Translations under genes and position numbers: made by a program
The notes under the pieces: model-generated
Told to the model about the DNA's origin: nothing
What the model saw: the letters and a program-made list of their open reading frames with translations, nothing else
Databases searched by the model: none
Shown here: positions 45,815-54,897 of the stretch, piece by piece
Layout of the letters: each line of letters opens with the position of its first letter
Numbering within the stretch: the first letter of the stretch is position 1
Origin: JAQWRV01 sp045564915
Lineage (GTDB): Bacteria > Pseudomonadota > Alphaproteobacteria > Rhodospirillales > Rhodospirillaceae
Length of the DNA: 64,000 nucleotides
Reading direction: 5' to 3'
Assembly: GCA_045564915.1 (NCBI GenBank)
Contig: JBJLGL010000004.1
Span: forward strand, 1 to 64,000

Positions 45815-47695
45815 ATACCAAACGCCCATGCCTCTAGGGAGTAAAAGCCAGGTTGGTATGCCTAGTGAGCCACTGACATGAGCTGCTGTATTGGATATTG
45901 AAACAACGAGATCCATAGCGGCTACTTGCGCAAAGAATTGATCAATATCGTATAATTGGTCGACGCTCTCATCTTCTAGTATTGTCACACCGGTCTTATT
46001 GGAGATGTCCTCAATATGTTTTCTAACAGGGCCATACTGAAGGCTGACGATGAGTATTGATCGTGGGTCAAATTTCTGAATCAACGTTTCAAGATCAAGG
46101 GTTTTGTGTGTTCCATTCGTGAGGCTGCCGCTGAGCCAGGATAAACCAATTATTCTGCGTCCTTGTGCAATAGCCTCGTATTTATTACGAAATTCCTGGA
46201 CTCGCTCTGGATTGCATTTCAATGAAGAAGCGGTCCTGGAAAATTTATTAATATTTTCTCTCAGGTATAGAGCGGTATTCGAACTTGCGCTGATATAGTC
46301 GGCCGCTTCTCGGTTCTCTTGACCCGCACGCCGGTCTAACCAGTCTGTAACTTTTGCTTTGGGATAAGACCGCTGCAGAACAGGGACTAGGCGTTTGGCG
46401 CATTCGACGATGCATAATTCCGCTCTCTGCATAAGGTCTGGAATAAGTGTCGAAAAAAGAATTTGATCTCCAATTCCTTCATCTAGAGTCAGTAAAATCA
46501 CTTTTGACTTGAGGTTTTCTCCAGCCCAAATGTTTAATCCGTTCGAGTTTTTTGATGATTTGTTTTCGAGGTCTGAGGCATGTTTTATATCGGCCCATCC
46601 CTTCTCAATACTTTCCATCGAGACTCTGAGTCTTCCACGCGTCCGAAAGAACGCTGCCTTTGATGGGTCGGTTTCAATAGATTCGTTGTAGTAGGCGAGT
46701 GCAATCGATTTGAGGCCTAGGTAGTCAAAACTCAATCCTAGATAACCGAGAATGTTCGCGGACCTGGTCTGTTTTACTGCGTACTCAAGCAAAGATATCG
46801 CAATCCAGGGGTCTAGGGAACTCAAGGCTCGGGCAGAAAGATGGAGTAGGTCGTTTCCGCTAGCGCTACACGTCTTCAGGGCGTTGTTTAAAACAAGTTT
46901 CGCGGTCGTGACATCGCCCTTGTGGTAATACAAATTAGAGAGATTGAAATAGAGAAGAATATTTCCAGGGTCTGAGTTGATTGCGGCTTGACATGACGCA
47001 AATGCTTTCTCGTAGTCACCAGCGCGACCAAGGATTAAACCGAGAGCGCTAACAGACTCAGGCCAATCTGGTTTGAGTTGTATGGCTTTGTTGATGTGGC
47101 TTATGGCTTCTTCGAAGAGTCCCATGTCGGCGAGTACATTTGCTTGCACAAAATAGGCTTCGGAGTCTTCTGGGTCGAGTTCTATAGCCTTACCTATCGC
47201 TTGTGTTGCGTCCTCCAAGCGTCCTTGGGTTTGTCTACACTTGCCAAGGTTGTAGTAACCTTTAGCACTATCAGGTGCGTCCTTTAGAAGGGCATTAAAC
47301 TGAGCGACTGCGGCCTGGGTGTGCCCGCGTTCATGCAAAAGGGCGCCCAGATTGAGGCGGGCATCGGTGTAATGTGAATCGAGATCTAAGGCCGTTTTGT
47401 AAAGGGCTATGGCGTCTTCATTGCGCTCGGCATCACGCAAGGCATTTGCTTTGTTGAAAGGTATTGTTGCCAATCTCGGAGCCGCGGCCATGGCTCGGTC
47501 GAACAGAGAGAGTGCATCTTCCAGGTTGCCTTTTTGTTGGGCAACAACACCAAGTAGATTAAGCGCATCTACATGATCCGGGGCCTCCCCCAGGACGCGT
47601 CTATACAATCTCTCCGCCTCGATGAGGTCGCCGGCTTGGTGGCAACTGACGGCCTCGTGCAGAGTCTGTTTTAGATCGTCATTATCATTAGTCAC
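45644..47695 (-). CDS. TPR protein with GT9-like glycosyltransferase domain (D)
   Basis: A 683-residue cytoplasmic protein. Residues 1-213 are almost the same as in gene C; additional TPR units run to about 370. The GT9-like domain begins near 398 with a variant signature LDEGIGDQIL (Asp for the first Glu/Gln pair seen in siblings), then GLSWLSGS, LQYG, SISNTAAHVSGSLGIPTW, GVWYWFLDRTDSPWYPS. Its last 57 residues are nearly identical to those of gene E. It is therefore a mosaic: front half shared with C, tail shared with E, unique centre. Starts and stops overlap both neighbours by four bases. Confidence 0.88.
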   Translation of the reverse strand: MTNDNDDLKQTLHEAVSCHQAGDLIEAERLYRRVLGEAPDHVDALNLLGVVAQQKGNLEDALSLFDRAMAAAPRLATIPFNKANALRDAERNEDAIALYKTALDLDSHYTDARLNLGALLHERGHTQAAVAQFNALLKDAPDSAKGYYNLGKCRQTQGRLEDATQAIGKAIELDPEDSEAYFVQANVLADMGLFEEAISHINKAIQLKPDWPESVSALGLILGRAGDYEKAFASCQAAINSDPGNILLYFNLSNLYYHKGDVTTAKLVLNNALKTCSASGNDLLHLSARALSSLDPWIAISLLEYAVKQTRSANILGYLGLSFDYLGLKSIALAYYNESIETDPSKAAFFRTRGRLRVSMESIEKGWADIKHASDLENKSSKNSNGLNIWAGENLKSKVILLTLDEGIGDQILFSTLIPDLMQRAELCIVECAKRLVPVLQRSYPKAKVTDWLDRRAGQENREAADYISASSNTALYLRENINKFSRTASSLKCNPERVQEFRNKYEAIAQGRRIIGLSWLSGSLTNGTHKTLDLETLIQKFDPRSILIVSLQYGPVRKHIEDISNKTGVTILEDESVDQLYDIDQFFAQVAAMDLVVSISNTAAHVSGSLGIPTWLLLPRGMGVWYYWFLDRTDSPWYPSVRIFRQKSILDEERAWWPEVIEDMFEALQVWMDKPLPPRLVP

Positions 47696-47862
47696 GGCAC
47701 TAACCGCGGCGGCAAAGGCTTATCCATCCATACCTGTAATGCCTCAAACATATCTTCTATTGCTTCTGGCAACCACGCTCGCTCTTCATCAAGCATCGAC
47801 TTCTGACGAAAAATCCGAACAGATGGATACCAAGGACTATCTGTTCGGTCTAAAAACCAATA
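47057..47862. repeat. 806-bp near-identical direct repeat, copy 2
   Basis: Partner of the repeat at 45009-45814. Covers the last 57 codons of gene E and the first 213 codons of gene D. Because both copies span a gene junction, recombination between them would delete or duplicate exactly one gene-length unit (2048 bases) while leaving intact reading frames. Confidence 0.93.
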
Positions 47863-49368
47863 CCAGATTGTAGATGTTGAATTTGGCAGTAAAAGCCAGG
47901 TTGGTATGCCTAGTGCTCCGGCAATATGCACATTCGAATTAGAAACAGATATTACTAGATCCATGGCTGCAATCTGGGCCACTGCATCTTCTAGGTTGCC
48001 GATGGGATCAATGTCTGGGTCATCAAACATTGTGCATGGGTATTTGGACGTGTAATTAGCCCATTCTTCTTCATAATCTCCATATTGAAGATTGACGAAA
48101 AACAAATCTGGGTTCGCAATCATATTGTGCCAGTCCTCCAAGACACTTGACTTGAACCGGCCTAGTTTTTCACTGGTGCTTTTCCACGACATGCCAACAA
48201 TTCGTTTTCCCTGTGCCATCTCCTCATATTTTGCTCTTAAACGGCCGGTAATTTCCGGGTTCGGCTTGATAAAGGGCTTTGCTTTGGGGAACGTTTCTAT
48301 TGAAGGCCGATATCGAGTGAGTAGGTCTAGCGCAGGCATCTGAAAGTCGAAAGGTGTCTCTGCATTTTCAACTATCTCTTTATGATTCAGTACAGAAGCG
48401 AATTTGATGCCTGGAAACGACTGACTAAAAATGGGCACCAGGCGATCCCAACATTCGACTGTACAATCCTCGACCTCTTCAAAGAATTCTAATAGGACAC
48501 TAATCGCTAGAATTGCCTCACCAATGCCTTGTTCCGTCCAAATTAGAAAACGCTTGCCACGCATTTCAGAGCCATTCCAATATGGTGGTGGGACGGGTCT
48601 GCGATATTTTCTAATATCTTCGAAGTGTTCGAATCTAACTCCGAAGTCTGCCCATGCATCTTCGAGATTTCCACTTGTCAGTAGGCAAGAATTTAGAAAG
48701 TAACGGGCTCCAGCCTTATCGGGATCAACATCAACAGCCCTCTCACACATCTTAATAGCAGGTTCATAAAGCCGCATTTCCAGCAGGTTTGAGGTCATAT
48801 TTCTATAAAGCTCAGGCATATTGGGATTGATTTGGGCGGCTTTATCAAATGCATACAGAGATTCCAGGTGTAGGCCTTTGGATTTCTGCGCTGAGCCTAA
48901 ATTCGACCAGGCCTCAGCTAAACCGGGATCCGCCTCAATCGCTTTCGCATTGGCTTCTATAGCCTCGGTAAATTGCTCATTGGCGATTAGTGCCCGTCCC
49001 TTATTATAATGAGCATTAGCGTTATTTGGATCTCGCTCTAGTGCTTCATCAAAGGCCGAAATTGCCTCTTCGTAGCGTTTTAAGTTTCTCAGTGCCGTAC
49101 CGTAATTGATGAGCATGGTAGGGGTGATAGGACCAATATCAATTGCTTGCCGAATAAAATCCTCAGCCTTATCGAATTGCTCAATCTGTATTGCCATGGT
49201 ACCGAGCCGGTGAATGACGTCGGCATTGCGTGGGTTATGATATAACAGACGAAGGTATAGGTCTTTTGCTTTTTGAAAATCCCCGTTTTTGTGATTCTGC
49301 ACAGCGAGCTTCAAGACCTGACTCTCATCAAATCTTGCCGGCGACGGAGGTTTTTTTCTTTTCGCCAT
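47692..49368 (-). CDS. TPR protein with GT9-like glycosyltransferase domain (E)
   Basis: A cytoplasmic protein of 558 residues; the ATG at 49368 (MAKRKKPPSPARF) is chosen over an upstream ATG at 49446 that would add 26 unrelated residues. TPR units fill residues 15-235; the GT9-like domain shows WTEQGIGEAIL (277-287), GMSWKSTSEKLG, LQYGDYEEEW, SVSNSNVHIAGALGIPTW, then IWYWFLDRTDSPWYPS. The usual Thr-Ala before the His is Asn-Val here. The N-terminal MAKRKK start is like that of gene A, showing recombination among family members. Confidence 0.87.
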   Translation of the reverse strand: MAKRKKPPSPARFDESQVLKLAVQNHKNGDFQKAKDLYLRLLYHNPRNADVIHRLGTMAIQIEQFDKAEDFIRQAIDIGPITPTMLINYGTALRNLKRYEEAISAFDEALERDPNNANAHYNKGRALIANEQFTEAIEANAKAIEADPGLAEAWSNLGSAQKSKGLHLESLYAFDKAAQINPNMPELYRNMTSNLLEMRLYEPAIKMCERAVDVDPDKAGARYFLNSCLLTSGNLEDAWADFGVRFEHFEDIRKYRRPVPPPYWNGSEMRGKRFLIWTEQGIGEAILAISVLLEFFEEVEDCTVECWDRLVPIFSQSFPGIKFASVLNHKEIVENAETPFDFQMPALDLLTRYRPSIETFPKAKPFIKPNPEITGRLRAKYEEMAQGKRIVGMSWKSTSEKLGRFKSSVLEDWHNMIANPDLFFVNLQYGDYEEEWANYTSKYPCTMFDDPDIDPIGNLEDAVAQIAAMDLVISVSNSNVHIAGALGIPTWLLLPNSTSTIWYWFLDRTDSPWYPSVRIFRQKSMLDEERAWLPEAIEDMFEALQVWMDKPLPPRLVP

Positions 49369-49449
49369 TAATACTTCTGATAACTTTGAGTGATTTGGGC
49401 CAAGGCAATACGCTTCAGGTAAGAGGACTATCCAATGCGCGATCAAGCG

Positions 49450-50142
49450 CTAAGGTGGAAGATAGTCTTGTCCGGCATGATTAATTTTCTCGCGTTCAGC
49501 AAACCATAGATCAGCGTATCCGCAATTTACGTAGTCTTCGAAGTAGGGGCCACCCTCAGTATAGTGCAAGAAAGAGACCTCTTCCTCTGGTAATTTGGGG
49601 TCATAATCAACAAGGTGATTCCAGCGTGCCGGAAGCCCACCAATAAGAGAATCGTCATTCAGCCACTTGAATTGATGTAATTCAAGACCAGATGCGGTGT
49701 TCACATAGTCTGTGGTTAGAGCCTTACACTTATTATTATTAAACAAAATAACACTCGACCAATTTTTCTTTTCATACTGGCTCTGGGTTTGGTCAAGAAA
49801 TTTTCTTGATTCCGATGGTCTGTGATCGTGCTTAACAACCTGTACTGCAAAATTATCATCTCTTTCTGCCCACAGTCTTGAAACATCATCGAGCATAAGC
49901 ATGTCACAATCACAAAAAAGTGCCCAACCTTCGTAATCGCAAAGATGGGGTACCAAGAAGCGTGAGAAAGAAAAGTCTGTTGACTGCAGCGGATGCGTTT
50001 TCCGCCTATAAACAGACTTTAGCTGAGATAGCATTAAAGGGGCTATTTCTACGGGCTCTGAAGAGCGGCTTTGTATGCTGTGCGACAGCACATGATAAGC
50101 TATAGTCTCCCTGCTGTCGTAACCGATAAATATGCGGATCAT
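49450..50142 (-). CDS. Putative DxD glycosyltransferase
   Basis: A soluble 230-residue protein. After MIRIFIGYDSRETIAY it has SFSRFLVPHLCDYEGWALFCDCDMLML, in which DCD is a DxD-type metal and nucleotide-sugar motif, then NNNKC and WNHLVDYDP..FLHYTEGGPYF near the end, typical of GT8-like and related GT-A glycosyltransferases. The ATG at 50142 is chosen since the N-terminal beta strand starts there. It sits between TPR-GT genes E and F on the same strand, so it probably acts in the same glycan pathway, perhaps adding a different sugar. Confidence 0.82.
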   Translation of the reverse strand: MIRIFIGYDSRETIAYHVLSHSIQSRSSEPVEIAPLMLSQLKSVYRRKTHPLQSTDFSFSRFLVPHLCDYEGWALFCDCDMLMLDDVSRLWAERDDNFAVQVVKHDHRPSESRKFLDQTQSQYEKKNWSSVILFNNNKCKALTTDYVNTASGLELHQFKWLNDDSLIGGLPARWNHLVDYDPKLPEEEVSFLHYTEGGPYFEDYVNCGYADLWFAEREKINHAGQDYLPP

Positions 50143-50253
50143 GAATAACCGTCCCAAGAAACTTTATTGTGCCGGACGCAAGTTAATACTTAAGCGTTTA
50201 CCTGTGATGTTTTAAACCCTATGGGTACTAGCTTTGCAAGGGCTGCTCTTATT

Positions 50254-51855
50254 TCACTGATATTTTAACCATTTGCACGCGTCAGAAATAGCTGATTGCC
50301 AATCGCCGGGTTTGTTTTGCCTGCAGAGCCGCATAGTTGGGTACCATGGGTTCTGTTTAACGTCGTGATGCCAATACCAGAAACTGCCAAAGCCCTTGGG
50401 GACTAGTGTAGCGGTCTGGGTGCCTAGAGCGCCGGACAAATGTGCCGTAGAATTGCTGATTGAAACGACTGCATCGAGGGCTGAAATCTGAGTTGCTGCC
50501 TGATCAAAGTCTTTTGTGGCATCAATTGAGTGGTCGATATGAATCTCAGATTTTCCTATTTGGTTTAATATAGCGATATCTTGGGGATGGGCCGCATGTT
50601 GGAGGCTTATAATCAGCTGATTAGAATCATCGAGCAGTGGTTTCCAAGTCTCCAGAGGTGGTGTCTTGAGTCTGCCCCCTACAGCACTACTAGCCCATGA
50701 AAGGCCTATAATTTTGCGGTCACCGGCGATTGCTTTATAGCGATTCCGCAGATTGTCCACCCGCTCTTGATCAGCCACAAGGTATGCACCTTCCTTTGGG
50801 AGCTGATCCCAATTCTGCCTCAAGATGCGCGCAGTTGACCACATGGGGCTTACATAGTTTGCTTTGGCTGTTTCAGGTGCTGGTGGATCACACCGGCTGA
50901 CAAATCTCACCTGTGGAAATGAACGAACTAACAAATCAACAAGTCTGGCATCGCACTCCACTATGCAGTTTGGTGCGAGCTTAATTATATCCTGCAACAA
51001 ACTGACAGATAGAATTTCATCTCCAATACCTTGTTCCAACCAGAGCAATAGTTTTTCAGTCTCTAGTGATTGTCCGTGCCACAATTTATGCGAAAAAGGT
51101 CGGATCGCTACGCTATTCTTGCTCGGCGTGAGTCGCCATAGGTAACTTTCAAAGCCTTGGGCTAGCCTGCCAGCGCGCAACTGGATAAGGGCCATGTTCT
51201 GCAGGCAATCAATGTGTCCCGGATGCGAAGCTAGACACTTTTCAAGTAATGAAATAGCGCCGTCGATGTCTTTTCGGTCCGATAGGATTGATGCGGCCAA
51301 GATGTGGGCCTCTACAAAGCGGGGGTTGGATATGATTAATTCATTTAGGATTCTAAGGGCCTCTTTATCCTGCCCCGTTTCCCGGCAGCATTCTGCCAAG
51401 TTATAAAGAGGGATAGCCGAGCGCGGGTTTAGTTGAATCGCATTTTTCAGGCTTTGTATGGCGCCTGCGATATCCCCAGCTCCTTTCTGAGCTATGGCAA
51501 GGTCTGACCACACTGCATCTACACTTTGATTGGCTGATATGGCCCGTTGCAAAATGCTAATCGCTTTATCAAAATAGCTACCGGCAAGAAGTAAGCGGCC
51601 GAGATGGTGCAATGGTTCAAACGCTTTGGGCGAGAGAGTAATGGCTCTTTTAAACGCCTTGATCGCGAGCTCCGTCTCCTCCAAGTGAGCGCATGCTTTC
51701 CCTAGGCCTGTCAATGATTCGATGTCTGTCGGGTCGTTTGCTATTAAATTTTCATACAGTGATTTTGCGCTTTTGAAATCTTGCTGCATTAGGTGCTTGG
51801 CAGCTTCGGCTCTGAAACTTTCCGGTGATTTGGGTGTAGCATTCGAGTCAATCAT
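50254..51855 (-). CDS. TPR protein with GT9-like glycosyltransferase domain (F)
   Basis: A 533-residue cytoplasmic protein with about six TPR units in residues 15-240, the compact member of the family. GT9-like motifs: WLEQGIGDEIL (272-282), GLSWASSAVGG, LQHAAHPQD, SISNSTAHLSGALGTQTA, and FWYWHHDVKQNPWYPTM. The start overlaps the stop of gene G by four bases, so translation is coupled. Confidence 0.88.
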   Translation of the reverse strand: MIDSNATPKSPESFRAEAAKHLMQQDFKSAKSLYENLIANDPTDIESLTGLGKACAHLEETELAIKAFKRAITLSPKAFEPLHHLGRLLLAGSYFDKAISILQRAISANQSVDAVWSDLAIAQKGAGDIAGAIQSLKNAIQLNPRSAIPLYNLAECCRETGQDKEALRILNELIISNPRFVEAHILAASILSDRKDIDGAISLLEKCLASHPGHIDCLQNMALIQLRAGRLAQGFESYLWRLTPSKNSVAIRPFSHKLWHGQSLETEKLLLWLEQGIGDEILSVSLLQDIIKLAPNCIVECDARLVDLLVRSFPQVRFVSRCDPPAPETAKANYVSPMWSTARILRQNWDQLPKEGAYLVADQERVDNLRNRYKAIAGDRKIIGLSWASSAVGGRLKTPPLETWKPLLDDSNQLIISLQHAAHPQDIAILNQIGKSEIHIDHSIDATKDFDQAATQISALDAVVSISNSTAHLSGALGTQTATLVPKGFGSFWYWHHDVKQNPWYPTMRLCRQNKPGDWQSAISDACKWLKYQ

Positions 51856-54800
51856 TGAGTAACTCGAATATTTCTAATTTTGTGTGCAAGCTTCTCAATA
51901 ACATCAGCCCACTTAGAGCCTTCTTTTGTTTCAATAAGGTGAACGGAGTTGTACCATGGCGAAGTTTCGGATCCACGAAGCCAATACCAGTGTCTCCCGG
52001 TTTTGGGTGGCACCAGGAGTGCCGTTGGAATGGAGAGAGCGCCTGCCATGTGTGCGGATGTATTGCTGACCGTGATGACGTAATCCAATGCGGCCATTTG
52101 TGCCATAGCTATGTCCATGGACTCTGTGGCTTCAACATCAGGGTCATGGATGAAATACTTACCGCCTGCCGCGGAGAGCCGCTTAATGTCTTCAGGGTCA
52201 GGCGAGGCCTGAACTGATACAAAAAAGGCATTAGATTTCTCTATGAGTTTGGCTGCGAGGTGTATGGGTAGGCTTTTTAATGGTCCTAAATCGGGCGAAG
52301 AACTGTGCCATGATAGGCCAACAAGTGGGCGGTCACCGGCACGGGATCTGTATTGATGCCTAAAGCCTTGGGTTAGTGCTATATCTGCCTTAAGGGTGGC
52401 TCTTGGCGGACACTGCGTAAAAGATTCTATATTTGGCCGAAAAGCAGTACCCAGGTCACTAAGTGACATTTGGAAATCAATCTCAGGGCTCACTGCGGCT
52501 CGGCAAAGCGGTTCAAGCCGCTCTTCGACGGTAACCCCTGGGAAGCTTCTTTCCAATAAGGGCACCATGCGCTTAGAACAGAGAAGGGTCACAGACCTTG
52601 CTTGTTGTATGAGGTCGGGCATTATGGTGGATAGTAAAATCTCTTCACCAATCCCTTGCTCCGTCCAAACTAGCACGCGCGCTCCGTCAAGCTTTTCTCC
52701 TTGCCATACCGGATGGGGGAAGCGGGCATAGCTAATGCTGGAGGAGCTTCTTCGCAGGCGGTTTTGGTACTCTGGCCAGCCCTTCCTAAAGTTGCCTGCC
52801 CCTAAGTGCGCGACACTTCGGACCGAACTGGCTTCAACATTTGACGGGTTTGCAGCCACCATAGCATCTAGTATCTTCACTGCAGCTTCCATCTGGCCAC
52901 AGTCAATCAAGAGTCTAGCCTTCAAATATGACGCTTTATTGTTGTTTGGGGAGAGTTCTAGCGCGGCATCCACAGCATTCATAGCATCACTTGAGTGGCC
53001 GGCTAACCGATATGTTTGACATAGTTGTAACCAATAACTGGTATCCACCTTCATCTCATCGAAGGCTACGAGCAGGTCTTTTGTAGCTTCCTCAAAGCGA
53101 TCGAGTTGCATCAAACAGGCTGCACGTTCCAGCCTTAATCCCGAGTCCTTTGCTAGGCCGTGATTATTGATCGCGTAATCAATGGTCTTTAGGGCATCTC
53201 CTGGTTCTTCACGCAAACATAGCCATTTTGCAACGTTCTGGTAAGCAGCAGCCGATTTAGATCCTTCCAGGATAGCTTCGTTCGCAAAAAGCCCCATGGC
53301 ATTGATCTGGCCAGACCTCCAGTGGTCTAAGCTAAGCTGTAGCAGATGCTCGCAAGCGTTAAACGTATGATCTTGTGAAGCCCTGTATTTCACTAAATCT
53401 ATAGTTGCGTTAGCAACTGGCTCTGACCAATCATTACGGCGAACTTGCCTATAGAGATGAGTTCGGTTGTACCAAGGGCTTCTGTCTAGTTCGTAAAACC
53501 ATTGCCATCTAAGGCCGTCTCCTAATTTCTCTGACAGCAGGCACCATGTTGTAATGCCCATAGATCCTGCCGCGTGGGCTGCAGTATTTGATGTAGAGAT
53601 TACGAGATCCATAGCGCCAATTTGCGCTAAGTGTCCTTCCAAGTCCGTAAGAGGGTCGAGGCCAGATTCGCACAGAATTTCGAAATCGTGGGAGGAGCGA
53701 AAATCCTCAATTTCCTGGCGAGTGTCACCATATTGTAGGCTGACAAAGGTGACGCCTGGTGTACAAAAAAAAGGTTTCCAGGCTTCGAGCGGGAGTGATT
53801 TGGCCTCAGCCATATCGACACCCCGTGTGCGCCATGCAATTCCAACTATTAGGTTGCCTCGGCAGTGTTTTTTATAGCGGTCTCTATATAGAGCCACTCG
53901 TTCCGGATCCGCTATAATGTGGCGATCTTGCTCAGGAAAAGAGTCCCATGTTGGTCGTAGCCACTGGCCAAGGTCAACAAGCGATATCTGGTAGTCGACG
54001 TTGTGGGGCGGCTCAGTGGTTGTCAGCTCATCTAATATGTCAATTTCAGGAAAAGAACGTTGTAATATGGGCATAAGCCGTGCGGAGGTCACCACAATAC
54101 ATTTCTTGGCGTCACGAATTACTTCGGGAAGCATGGAGGCGAACATAAAAGTTTCGCCGGGCCCTTGTTCTGTAATAATAAGGATCGTTTTTCCTTGGAG
54201 TTCTTCGCCTTCCCATTGTGGCAATTTATAGTGTCTTGGGAGGTTGACATTGTCGGGGTGCCTAAGCCTCCATCTGTAGGCCCGCCACCCGTCTTCAAGT
54301 TGCCCTGACGCGAAGCATGCTTCCGAGCGATTAATCCACAACCGTGCCGAGCTCGGTTGTTTGCTCAGACCGCGGTCAGCAGCAGTGATACACTTATCAA
54401 AACTACCTTGGTATTTATATGCCCGGCAAACCGCATCATGAAGTGCCTCGCTATCGGGGGCGCTTATTAAACCGGCCTCTAAGGCAGATAATGCCTCTTC
54501 ATACATACCAACATCAGCATAGACTATAGCCAGACTAAGCCATGCCTTAGTATATCCCTCCTGGAACCGGGCGGCTCGAACGAAAGTATTTATGGCGTCC
54601 TGTGGTTTGTTTTGGGCTTGATAAATGCGTCCCAAATTAAAAAGTGCTTCGCTGAATCCTGGACGTTCTTGGATTGCACGATTTATTAGCGAAATAGCAT
54701 CGTTGGGGCGTTTGGATTGGGCGTGGATGACACCTAGCAAATGCAATGCATCCGCCTGATTAGAATCTATCGCTAGTACATTTTCATAAGATCTTAATGC

Positions 54801-54878
54801 AGCATCTAAATTGCCGAGGCTATGGTGCTCAACACCCTGTTTGAGCGCCGATTCAATTTTTTGTTTCTTATTGACCAA
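51852..54878 (-). CDS. Double-module TPR/GT9-like protein (G)
   Basis: A single 1008-residue frame containing two complete modules in tandem: TPR 1-210, GT9-like 230-500, TPR 505-705, GT9-like 733-1008. Module 1 signature is TEQGPGET (236-243), with Pro for the usual Ile and the Asp-Glu pair altered, later TSNTAAHAAGSMGITTW; module 2 has WTEQGIGEEIL (738-748), GLSWHSSSPDLG and VSNTSAHMAGALSIPTA. The altered first signature suggests one half may be regulatory or have different specificity. No frameshift or stop is needed to explain the length. Confidence 0.88.
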   Translation of the reverse strand: MVNKKQKIESALKQGVEHHSLGNLDAALRSYENVLAIDSNQADALHLLGVIHAQSKRPNDAISLINRAIQERPGFSEALFNLGRIYQAQNKPQDAINTFVRAARFQEGYTKAWLSLAIVYADVGMYEEALSALEAGLISAPDSEALHDAVCRAYKYQGSFDKCITAADRGLSKQPSSARLWINRSEACFASGQLEDGWRAYRWRLRHPDNVNLPRHYKLPQWEGEELQGKTILIITEQGPGETFMFASMLPEVIRDAKKCIVVTSARLMPILQRSFPEIDILDELTTTEPPHNVDYQISLVDLGQWLRPTWDSFPEQDRHIIADPERVALYRDRYKKHCRGNLIVGIAWRTRGVDMAEAKSLPLEAWKPFFCTPGVTFVSLQYGDTRQEIEDFRSSHDFEILCESGLDPLTDLEGHLAQIGAMDLVISTSNTAAHAAGSMGITTWCLLSEKLGDGLRWQWFYELDRSPWYNRTHLYRQVRRNDWSEPVANATIDLVKYRASQDHTFNACEHLLQLSLDHWRSGQINAMGLFANEAILEGSKSAAAYQNVAKWLCLREEPGDALKTIDYAINNHGLAKDSGLRLERAACLMQLDRFEEATKDLLVAFDEMKVDTSYWLQLCQTYRLAGHSSDAMNAVDAALELSPNNNKASYLKARLLIDCGQMEAAVKILDAMVAANPSNVEASSVRSVAHLGAGNFRKGWPEYQNRLRRSSSSISYARFPHPVWQGEKLDGARVLVWTEQGIGEEILLSTIMPDLIQQARSVTLLCSKRMVPLLERSFPGVTVEERLEPLCRAAVSPEIDFQMSLSDLGTAFRPNIESFTQCPPRATLKADIALTQGFRHQYRSRAGDRPLVGLSWHSSSPDLGPLKSLPIHLAAKLIEKSNAFFVSVQASPDPEDIKRLSAAGGKYFIHDPDVEATESMDIAMAQMAALDYVITVSNTSAHMAGALSIPTALLVPPKTGRHWYWLRGSETSPWYNSVHLIETKEGSKWADVIEKLAHKIRNIRVTQ

Positions 54879-54897
54879 GGAGGAGCCTGTACATCAA

